Source of the DNA: Yamagishiella unicocca
Lineage: Eukaryota > Chlorophyta > Chlorophyceae > Chlamydomonadales > Volvocaceae
Length of the DNA stretch: 64,000 bases
Assembly: GCA_003116995.1 (NCBI GenBank)
Contig: BDSL01000050.1
Location: 620,001-684,000 of the forward strand
Direction of reading: 5' to 3'
The position numbers and the translations under genes were made by a program. Of the stretch, positions 1 to 9,900 are shown piece after piece; the first letter of the stretch is position 1, and each line of letters starts with the position of its first letter. Under the pieces are notes generated by a model. It worked only from the letters and a program-made list of their open reading frames with translations. It did no database searches and had not been told where the DNA came from.

Positions 1-2160
1 ACGCCTCCTGACGCCCCAGCCGTCGCGGCTGTCACTGCCGCCCCCACTGCCCCGGCCGCCCCAGCCGCTCCAGCCGTCCCAGCCGCCCCTGCTGGCGCCG
101 CCAGCTCCCCCGTCGCCCGTCACCCGCCTCGCCTGGCGCGCCCACCAGGGCTGGCTCGCCGCGGTCGTCGGCGTCGTGGCCGCGGTGCTGCAGCTGTCGT
201 GGTCGTGGGCGCCCTCGCCGCAGCCGCTGGCGCCCTGGCCGCCCCGGGTCCCTCCACATCGCCGTCCCTTGCCGCCACCGCTCCCGGGGTGCCTCGCCCA
301 TCCCCTTCTCCCCCGCCCCCTGCCCTCGCTGGCCTTCGGATCGTGTCCGCTGCGGTGGCGCTGGGCATCCCCTTCACCAATCCGCCTGCCGCCCCCGTCC
401 TCGATTGGGCGTCACGGATGTCGGAGGCCCGCCGCCGTCTCCAAAAGATCTCCCGCATGGCCCTGTCGATGTTCGGCCGTGCCACTGCGGCTGCAGCTTA
501 TGCTCTCCATATGGCGACGTACCACATGGAGCACTCGGGGCTGCCGCCGGCGGAGGTCCTTGCTGGCATCATGGCCCTTGTCGCAAAGCTGGTGGATCGG
601 GAGCTAGGCCCTGATGACGCCCAGCGCCGTTTCACTGGTGTCCCCCTCCGCCTGCTCTCCGGTCATCCCACCATCGGCGGCTTCGGTGTACTGCCCCTTC
701 GGCTGCATGTCCTCAGCCGGCATGCCAAGTGGAGCCTGACGGTCGCCCGCTCCGCGCTGCAGCCCCCGGCTGCCCGCGCGCCGTGGATCCGGATTGCGGT
801 CTCCTTCCTCTCTACCCTCCACCCTGCCTTCCGCCCGCTGGCCGTCACCACAGCTCGCCCGGATGGCCCGTGGCTCGGCGCCCCCTTCAGCTTGCCCCCG
901 GACATCCACCGGCTTGCCACGAGCCTCGGTCACCTCCCCCCCCTGTCTGACGTCGCGGACCCCCCCCTGGAGCCGGGCGTCTGGTGCTTCAACGCGCCGC
1001 TGTGGGGCAACCCGCTCCTGCCCAACGCGGGGGCGCCGGGCCGGCGGCCGGGGTTGGAGGCTATCCATGGCCCCCTCACCATGTGCCGCCGCCTGCTGAC
1101 CGTCGGCGACGCCGTCCGGGTGCCGGACGCTATGACCGCGTTTGAGGTGGAGCGCGCCCATGCCCTGGCGACGACGCCGGGCATGGCCATCTTCAGCCGG
1201 CTGGCTGAGCGCTGGACGACGCTCGTACGGCACGAGCTGGCGCCCTCCGAGCTGGCCATGGGTGCGCTCCAAGATCGCATCGCGGCGCGGGCTGCGGTGG
1301 CCGCTCTCCTTTCTGACATCTCGCCCGCATGGCTCGCTGCTGCTCGCCTGGCGCCCGATGGCCCCGCCCCGCCGTCGCCTGACGAGGTGGATGCTCTCCT
1401 CCTTGCTCGCCTGGGGTGGCGGCTGGGTGTGGACGCCGTGCTGCCCCTCACCTCCTTCACCGTCAAGCTGGGCACCCTGCTCCAGGCGGCGGAACTGGAG
1501 CGCCCCAGGCAGGCCTGTCATGCGGCGTATGTGCGGGAGGCGCTCGGGCTGTCCCCTGCTGTGGCTGCCACGCCCGAGGCGGCCCTTGTGGCGTTACGCG
1601 CGGTATGGCGGCGGTTGTGGAAGCGTCTTAAGTGGGAGCCGCGGTGGAAGGAGGTCCTCTGGCGGCTGGCGGTTGACGGGGTGCCCATGCCGGGCTCCTC
1701 CCACCTCCCGCTGGTCCCACCCGAACCGTGTGCTTGCGGCTGTTACCCCGCTGCAGCGGGTGTGGCCGAGTCGCCGCGCTTGCATCACTTTTGGTCTTGC
1801 CCCCTCGTCCGCCCGCTCTGGGATGAACTGGAAGTCTGCTGTGGATGCGGGGTCACGCGTGAGCATGTGTGGTTGTGTGTGTCGCCGGATCCGACCCCTG
1901 TGCTGCAGTGTGTGTGGGATGTGGTGGCGTTGGCGGCGCTCAACGCGATGGAGTGGGCGCGCCGGTACATACACTCTCATCGGCTCCCCGGCCCCACCCT
2001 CCCTGCTGCTATGCGTTCTGGCCTCCTTGCTAAGTTCTGGGCCTTGCTGCGGGACTTTGCGGGCTTGGGTTTGCCCCGCAAGGACTGGGGTGACGTGGGG
2101 GTGGACCACCCATTTTTGTTCGTAACCGGGGGTCGGCTCATGTGCGCCGTGCCGCCCTAG
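1..2160 (+). CDS. C-terminal part of a LINE-type retrotransposon ORF2 (5' end outside window)
   Basis: The frame is open from the first base to the TAG at 2158-2160, so the protein begins upstream. The first ~90 residues are an Ala/Pro/Arg-rich linker. A helical post-reverse-transcriptase region follows, with a motif GGFGVLPLRLHVLSRHAKW of the kind seen after the RT domain in algal L1-like elements. Near the end (about 1726-1830) lies a zinc-knuckle-like cluster, CACGC then H-H-F-W-S-C ending PLVRPLW, typical of zf-RVT domains of plant and algal LINEs. The RT catalytic YxDD box and the endonuclease are not in the window. A degenerate-looking 5' part cannot be excluded, but the visible 720 codons have no stop. 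Assignment to the L1-like clade is inference; a Zepp-like element is one candidate. Confidence 0.75.
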   Translation, partial: TPPDAPAVAAVTAAPTAPAAPAAPAVPAAPAGAASSPVARHPPRLARPPGLARRGRRRRGRGAAAVVVVGALAAAAGALAAPGPSTSPSLAATAPGVPRPSPSPPPPALAGLRIVSAAVALGIPFTNPPAAPVLDWASRMSEARRRLQKISRMALSMFGRATAAAAYALHMATYHMEHSGLPPAEVLAGIMALVAKLVDRELGPDDAQRRFTGVPLRLLSGHPTIGGFGVLPLRLHVLSRHAKWSLTVARSALQPPAARAPWIRIAVSFLSTLHPAFRPLAVTTARPDGPWLGAPFSLPPDIHRLATSLGHLPPLSDVADPPLEPGVWCFNAPLWGNPLLPNAGAPGRRPGLEAIHGPLTMCRRLLTVGDAVRVPDAMTAFEVERAHALATTPGMAIFSRLAERWTTLVRHELAPSELAMGALQDRIAARAAVAALLSDISPAWLAAARLAPDGPAPPSPDEVDALLLARLGWRLGVDAVLPLTSFTVKLGTLLQAAELERPRQACHAAYVREALGLSPAVAATPEAALVALRAVWRRLWKRLKWEPRWKEVLWRLAVDGVPMPGSSHLPLVPPEPCACGCYPAAAGVAESPRLHHFWSCPLVRPLWDELEVCCGCGVTREHVWLCVSPDPTPVLQCVWDVVALAALNAMEWARRYIHSHRLPGPTLPAAMRSGLLAKFWALLRDFAGLGLPRKDWGDVGVDHPFLFVTGGRLMCAVPP

Positions 2161-2474
2161 CTAGCCTGCCTTGGCTGCTGTTTGTTCTTTCGTTCTTTCT
2201 TTCCTGGTGCCACCTTTGCTGGTTCGAGATACGAGTGGTGCGGGTGATGGGCAGGTGAGCCAATGGGGGCTTTTGTGGTGGTTTTGACGCGTAAGGGTGG
2301 CCTGCATGGGGCCGTGTCCTGCCGTCGCTTGTGCTGACTTTGCATGATGCTGTTTGCCTGCTGTTGCCCGTACCCGACCTTGGTTCCGTGTCTCTTCCGC
2401 AGTGCTTTCCCGCCGGGATAAGGGCGGGTGCCGCCTGTCGTGCGGCCACTGTAACGCGGTCTCTCTCTCTCTCA
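1..2474 (+). mobile_element. 3' portion of a LINE-type element with (TC)n tail
   Basis: Contains the ORF2 end, a ~300-bp 3' UTR (2161-2458) and a terminal (TC)n tract at about 2459-2473. The 3' UTR is repeated almost exactly in the next copy, which fixes the element end at the TC tract. Confidence 0.75.
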
Positions 2475-3033
2475 GGGATGTGGTGGCGTTGGCGGCGCTC
2501 AACGCGATGGAGTGGGCGCGCCGGTACATACACTCTCATCGGCTCTCCGGCACCACCCTCCCTGCTGCTATGCGTTCTGGCCTCCTTGCTAAGTTCTGGG
2601 CCTTGCTGCGGGACTTTGCGGGCTTGGGTTTGCCCCGCAAGGACTGGGGTGACGTGGGGGTGGACCACCCATTTTTGTTCGTAACCGGGGGTCGGCTCAT
2701 GTGCGCCGTGCCGCCCTAGCTAGCCTGCCTTGGATGCTGTTTGTTCTTTCGTTCTTTCTTTCCTGGTGCCACCTTTGCTGGTTCGAGATACGAGTGGTGC
2801 GGGTGATGGGCAGGTGAGCCAATGGGGGCTTTTGTGGTGGTTTTGACGCGTAAGGGTGGCCTGCATGGGGCCGTGTCCTGCCGTCGCTTGTGCTGACTTT
2901 GCATGATGCTGTTTGCCTGCTGTTGCCCGTACCCGACCTTGGTTCCGTGTCTCTTCCGCAGTGCTTTCCCGCCGGGATAAGGGCGGGTGCCGCCTGTCGT
3001 GCGGCCACTGTAACGCGGTCTCTCTCTCTCTCC
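2475..3033 (+). mobile_element. 5'-truncated second LINE copy inserted tail-to-head
   Basis: Bases 2475-3033 repeat 1916-2474 at an offset of 559 with only a handful of substitutions. The copy carries the last ~80 codons of ORF2 (2477-2719, stop TAG), the whole 3' UTR and a (TC)n end at about 3020-3032. Its 5' end abuts directly the (TC)n tail of the first copy. Confidence 0.85.
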
Positions 3034-3991
3034 CAGCCCACAGGGGGGAACTTTTCCTCTAGCCGCTAGCCCCCGGGACTTTGGCAGTTAAGATGGGGCT
3101 AGGGGGCACAATGGAAGGGTAGGAGCCCCTAATAGCCCTGCCAAGCCTAGGCGCCCTAGGAACACCGCACGGGCCCAAGCCACAGCCAGCTCGGGGACTC
3201 ATGTAGCTGGGTTCCAACCCCCGGGGATTGAGAGAAGAGAGGGGGGCAAGGGCATGCGGTGAGGGGGAACATGTGCCGCCGAAGATCACGCTGTGTCCGG
3301 TCAGGCCCACTGGCAGGGTGTCGTGTGGGTGCCAATGGTCCTCCTTGCCGGCCCGGAAGGGCCTGGAGCACGATCATTTGAGGCATGTCTCTGCTGGGCC
3401 TGGCTGGGCTCGAGAGGATGTAGCCCTGCGAAGCCTAGGAACCCAAGGAACATTGCATATGGCAACGTCGCCGTAGCAGGGACGTAACATGCGGACACCA
3501 AGACGTACGGGTGCCCGCACCACTGGCGCGATGTCTGCACGACCTACACCAAGGAGTGCCAGGGAGGGAAAAGTTATACCGTGTATGAACTTGCAAGCCC
3601 CACAGCTTCTGTAGAGCTTCGGAGGAGCTGCAGTTACGAGCTCTAAATGGGTTGCATAGTGCTGTCGGCAGTGCTTCCGTCAGCACAACGTAAAAGGAAG
3701 TCAAGAGGTTGGGTTGCGGGAAACGACGCGCACGAAAAGGATCATACATGCCCGTCTCCTATCAGATGTTGGCATGTATGATCCTTTCGGGCCGTCATGC
3801 GAAGACGCAATGTCGTATCGCGCTGTACGGCTACATTGCCAAGGAGCCAGGACAAGGCTTCATGGGCGATTATTCTGACGAATCAACGAATCCTATTGAG
3901 AATTTTGTGTTATCAGTCCGTGGATTCCATCGCACCGCCTGACGGCTAGAAGTTCTCCAACATCTTATTTGCATAGCGCGGTCTTTCCGCA
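3034..3991. other. Upstream region of the peroxiredoxin-thioredoxin gene
   Basis: No coding region is supported. It contains two related ~35-bp stretches near 3148 and 3430 (both beginning AAGCCTAGG) and a strong hairpin at 3733-3789. The promoter and 5' UTR of the next gene should lie here, but I see no clear TATA box. Confidence 0.5.
3733..3789. repeat. Inverted repeat (hairpin) ~200 bp upstream of a peroxiredoxin start
   Basis: Arms at 3733-3752 and 3771-3789 are complementary over about 19 bp (AAAGGATCATACATGCC and its complement) around an 18-nt loop. It could be a transcription-factor dyad, a 5' UTR hairpin or a small transposon remnant. Confidence 0.8.
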
Positions 3992-6900
3992 ATGCCGGCC
4001 TCCGGCAGCATGCGGCGCGCTGGATCACTTCTAGCGCGACTGGCATTTGTCCAGGCAGATCACGTGCTGGCTGCTGGTGCGTCCCCCCTTCGCGCGGGCA
4101 TCGTCGGTATGGCTTCAATCGGCGCGATGAGTTCTCAAACGTCGAGCATGGCCAAATTCTCAATTGCTCGTGGATTTGCGAGCAGCAGTGGAAGCAGCAG
4201 CAGCGGCACGAGCAGCAGCGATGAGGACGACCTGTACATGGACAGAATCGCGTATCCTCCGCCGCAGGTACCGTCGTACCGACACACTCTTCCAGCCCAG
4301 AACCATAGCCATTTAAACCGTTAAGTCCGTTGATATACCGAGTCCACCAGTCCCGATCTCGAAACATTCCTCACTTGCCGTCGCACAGGTCCGTGTGGGT
4401 GCTCCAGCACCTCGCTTCTCCGGACCAGGTACGCCTCCGAGAGGGCGGTGTTCGGACGCAATCAGGCTGGGGGGCTGGGCGAGGGAGCGTCATACGTGAT
4501 TGAGTACCTGGAGAGCGTTGATAGTGACGCATGGCGTTGCAAGTGCCAGTGCCGACTGTTAGTGACAGGGAGTGCTCCCTTCTTTCTTTCCCAGACCTAC
4601 GATTCGCTTAATACTTACACCAAATGACAGTGCAAACGGTTGCGGGGCCGGACACCTAGCGACACCAAAAGATGGGCCGTCATGACGTCAGCAAATACGG
4701 CGGGCATGGCTATCTGCTTCTTTAAGGCCGTTGCCTTCGCGTTTGAATAGGCGCTTGGATGCATCTGGGTCGCGAGGCAGCAGCACCAGGGCGCTTGCTT
4801 ACTGGGGCACAAGGTCGAATACGTTCACCCAAATGCGGTTCTGTATCTTTGGATCTTTGGATCTGCCTCGACGGGTTGGGCAGGCCAAGAGCTCAGGGGA
4901 CCAGCAGCTAGCTCCTGCCCTCCGTTTTCTAACGTCGCGCCACCGGGTCTGCTCGCCCCCTTTCCTCCCTCTCCCCATGGAGAGGGATCCCCACGGGTCT
5001 TCCTCGAACTCCCCATGGTGCTGCACTCAGGGCAAGCCTGACGCTCCCTCCCCCCACCCCATGCCCCTACACCGGCATCCCTTGCCGGCGCCGTGCAACC
5101 AACGCCCAACGTCCAACGGTCGACGATTTCGCGACGGTGTGTCGCACGGTTTCGGTTGGCTGGTTTCGGTTGTCGACACGTGCAGCGGTGGTTGATGGCG
5201 AGATCTCCAACATCAGCCTGTCAGACTACAGGGGCAAGTACGTGTGCCTCTTCTTCTACCCCAAGGTAGGTGGGTGAGGCGGTGGATGGGTTTCGAAGGG
5301 AGCCCGTGAAACCCGTGTACGAGTAAAAAACACAATTTTTTTGACATACGTTTGACGATGCATGCTGGAGAGGCCTTGTTGAGGAAACGAAAAAACCGGG
5401 CGTCGAGTACCAGGGGGGTGGGTGGGTGGGGGTGGGTGGGTGGGTGTGGGTGGGTGGGTGGGTGGGTGGGTGGGTGGGTGGGTTTTGTGGTGAAAGTCCG
5501 TGTGTTGGCACACCACTGACTAGGAAGCCGATGAGGAGTCCGTTTGGTGAACTCAGGCGTGGAGATGTTATGCTGCATGACTGGATGGGTTGGGTGGGGG
5601 CTTGATAAGAGAATCCGCGAATCCACGGCCGACAAACCGAGGGCGGTGAAGGTGACGGTCCAGTGGCGCGCCAAAGCGCGGGAGCGGGGGCGCGGCCTGG
5701 GGGGATTTATAAGATGGGCTGGGTTGGGTGAGGCCGGGTGGCAAAGTGGCTGGGCGGCTGGGGAGGGAGCCGGGCCGGGTTCGAGTCAGGTCGATGCGGC
5801 GGCAGGTGACGGGGGGCGGGGGACAAGTGACAGCAACGATACTTGGATGGGCGCCAAGAGGGCCTTATTACGGCCACGTGGGCCCTTCAGGGTGTGTGGC
5901 GGGTGGGGCGGGGGCCGGGAAGCCGGCGGGGGAGGGGCGGGGGTCGCCCCCGCCCCCCCGAGGGGGGTCGCCTTGCGATGACTCCCCGGCTCTGTGCAGC
6001 CGCTTTGTGTCTTCCTGTGCACTCCCGCCACCACTACCACCACCACCACCACCACCACCACCACCACCACCACCACCACCATCCTCTCGAGCCTACGCTA
6101 CGACGCCACCTGCCTGGCCACACGGCCACACGACTGTTCCGTCCCCTTAACTGGGGCTCGTGAGCGCACCCCGACATACCCGCCCCCCACCCCCCTCCCA
6201 AACCCGCCCCCCACCCCCTCCCAAACCCGCCCCCCACCCCCTCCCAAACCCGCCCCCCACCCCCTCCCAAACCCGCTCCCCACCCCCTCCCAAACCCGCC
6301 CCCCACCCCCTCCCAAACCCGCCCCCACCCCCTCTCCCAAACCCACGCCACGACTGCAGCTGGCGTGCCATGACCCCTGCCGCGCCCCCCTCTGCCGCTT
6401 CCACGCCCCAGGACTTCACATTCGTGTGTCCCACGGAGATCATCGCCTTCTCAGACCGCGCCAAGGTGCCCGTCGGGGGGGGCGGCCGGGGGCGGCGGGG
6501 GGGGCGGGGCCTCTTTATGGCTTATGTTTGTGGGTGGCGGGGGGAGGGAAGCCGGGGGCGGCGCAGACGGGAGGGAAGCCGGGGGCGGCGCAGAGGGGAG
6601 GGAAGCCGGGGGCGGCGCAGACGGGAGGGGAGAGGGGGGCGGCGCAGAGGGGAGGGAAGCCGAGGGCGGCGCAGACGGGAGGGGAGAGGGGGGCGGCGCA
6701 GAGGGGAGGGAAGCCGGGGGCGGCGCAGACGGGAGGGAAGCCGGGGGCGGCGCAGAGGGGAGGGAAGCCGGGGGTGGCGCAGACGGGAGGGGAGAGGGGA
6801 GCAGGGGCAGTGCGCTGCAGGCCGGTGGTAGGCCGGGCGTCACCCTCCTGCACTACCTCGCTCACCCTCCTGCACTACCCATCCCTCTGGCTTGCACTTC

Positions 6901-9900
6901 CTGCCTCCAGTGGTTGGCTCGTTTGCTGACTGGTTGGTGTGCTGACTGGTGGTTCGGCGGGCCTGAATCCTTGACTTCCGGTGGGTTCTGATTCTGCACG
7001 CCGCCTTCCTACCACGCCGCACGCACGTCGCAGGAGTTCGAGGCCCTCAACTGCCAGCTGGTTGCGGCGTCCACGGACACGGAGGAGTGCCACCTGGCCT
7101 GGATCAGGTGGGAGGGGCAGGCAGGTGCAGGGGGAGGGGCAGGCAGGTGAAGCGGGAGGGGCAGGCAGGTGAAGGGGGAGGGGCAGGCAGGTGAAGGGGG
7201 AGGGGCAGGCAGGTGAAGGGGGAGGGGCAGGCAGGTGAAGGGGGAGGGGCAGGCAGGTGAAGGGGGAGGGGCAGGCAGGTGAAGGGGGAGGGGCAGGCAG
7301 GTGCAGGGGGAGGGGCAGGCAGGTGAAGGGGGAGGGGCAGGTGCACAGAGGGCGTGGGGGGGTCGGGGTGGTGGTGGTGTGAGACCGGTGACACGAATAA
7401 ACGACAAGATAGTGGGCGCATGGTCGGCGGGGGGGGCAGGAAGCCCGTGTGCACGATAGGGGGGGAGGCGCATCCGGAGGAACCATACCACACACCAGTG
7501 TTTCTACGCCCCACCCAGCCCAGCCCAGCTCTCCGCCTGTTTTGTGGATTCACCGGTTTCCTCCGCCCCGCCCCGCCCCGCCCCACCTCACGCAGGACAC
7601 CTCGCACTCGGGGCGGGCTTGGCTTCATGCAGATCCCCATCCTGGCGGATACGACGAAGGAGATCTCGGCGCGGTACGGCGTGCTGATCGAGGATTTGGG
7701 CATCGCGCTTCGCGGCCTCTTCATCATTAACCCGCAGGGCGTCGTACAGCACGTAACCGTCAACGACCTGCCCAGTTGGGTGACGTGGCGGCGGGGTCGG
7801 GTCGGGGGTTTCGAGGGAGACCCGTGGATGCCCGAAAAAACCGTTTAGAGCAGGCGTTTTGAGAACTGGGTTGGGGATACTACTCGGTCGGGGTCGGGGG
7901 TGGGGTGCAGGCAAAGGCTGGGAGGGGGCAATCTGGAAAGTGCAGAGGGCATGTTGCGCACGTGTTCTCGAGGGTGAAACCGCTGGTGCGGTGGGGCGGT
8001 GGGGGTGTGAGCTGGGGTGATGTGTATGTGTATGTTGGGGGTACAGACCTACTTCTCGGTGGTGTTCTTGAATAGGGGCTTTGAAAGAGGAGGAGCGGTC
8101 GATCTTACGAACGAGGAGAAGGGGGGCGGCGGGGGAATGGGGTTAGGGGCAGGGAGCAGCTGGAGGCTGGATGCTGGCCGCACATCGGTCGCGTTGCTGG
8201 GCATCCGACCGGGACAGGACTAGGGTTTAGAGTTTAGGGTTTAGATGGCAGGGCGCGTGGGGGTTGGTAAAGGTAGCTCGGGACATGGCATGGGCCGCTA
8301 TCCTTGCAGGCGGGGTAGCCAGTCACCGGTAGCCATAACCACTCGCAACCAACGAAACTACCTTCCAACTGCCTCCCAACCGCGCAGTCGGTCGCTCGGT
8401 GGACGAGGCGCTGCGCACGCTGCAGGCGATCCAGTACCATGCGGAGCACGGCGAGGTGGGGGGGGCTGGGTGGGTTGGGGGGGCGAGGTGGGGGGGGGCT
8501 GGATGGGTGGGGGTGGGAAGGTGGGGGGGGCCGAGGTGGGGGGGTGTATTAAAAACGTTTTACGCAACGGGAGGTGGGGGGGGAGAGGTGGGGGGGGGGC
8601 TGGAACAGACATTTCGAGATGCATGCTGGAGAACTGGGCTGGGTGCGGTGGGGCTGGATGGGTGGGGCTGGATGGGTGGGGCGGGGTGGGGTGGGGTGGG
8701 GCGGGGTGGGGTGGGGTCACCTAACCGGGCCAGCCCGTCTCCCCCCTTCCGTCCCCCTTCCGTCCCCCTTCCGTCCCCCGCAATCCCCCTTCCTTAACCC
8801 CAGCCCGTCTGCCCCCCTTGTCCCTCCCCCTCCCCCGCCTTCCTCCCCTCCCGCCCCTCCCCCCCCTCCCTCACCTTCCTCACCGCGCAGGTGTGCCCCG
8901 CCAACTGGAAGCCGGGTGAGAAGACCATGATCGCGGACTCGGAGAAGTCCCTCGAGTACTTCAGCGGCGTCAAGGAGGTGAGCCGCGGGGCCGGAGGGGC
9001 GCGAGCGGGGCGGCAGGCCACCGCGCGCGCGCCTCGGACGGGAGCCGCCTAAACCCTAACCCCGACCAAGATACGTCCTAAACCCTGAACCCGACCTAAA
9101 TACGTCCTAAACCCGACCTAAACCCTACATGGCGGCGAAGCATAAGGAAGAATGTGTCGCTGATGGGGAGGGTGCATGCGGGGGGCGGTAGGGTGCAGCT
9201 CTAGCTCGGGCACCCAGGCACGATCGTGTTATGCGGTGACCGTGACCGTGGCAGCGACCGTGGCAGCGACCGTGACAGCGACCGTGACAGCGAAACCTAC
9301 CAGAAAACCCTCCAAAACCCTCCCAAAACCCGCAAAACCCTAGACTTCAAACCCCCCTCGGAACCCCTCTGCTGCCCTCCCCGCAGGACGAGTCCGCCTT
9401 CGGCGCCAAGCTGCAGGTCATCAGCAGCAAGAAGCAGTACGAGCAGCTGGTGGCGTCAGCGGGGCCCGTCGTGGTCGACTTCTACGCGCCGTAAGAGCCG
9501 GCTCGCAGGGGGGGGCCGGAAGGTGGCGGTGGCCAGCAGGGGGGGTCGGAAGGTGGTGGCCAGCAGGGGGGTCGGGGAGATGAAATCCATGGGACCCACC
9601 CCCACCAGGGGGTGGAGGGGAAAGGGGCAAAACACCGCCCAAGGGCGTCGCGGCCCAGCCGTAGCCGTCAGCACGTGCCCTGTCGACCCGCCGTGGGTAA
9701 CCTTGACCCCGTGCCCATATAGGAGGACTTGCGTTTGTACGGCAACCCTCCCGAGTCGCTGCTCGCTCGTCCACGTGCTCCGCGCCCGGCCGTCCTTTTC
9801 CTGCCCTCCGTGTCCCACGTCGTGTGGCCGGGTATCCTCGGCCCCTTCCCCTCACATACTCCCCCGGGAGCTGTGTGCCCTCCCAAGTCCTCCACCGCCT

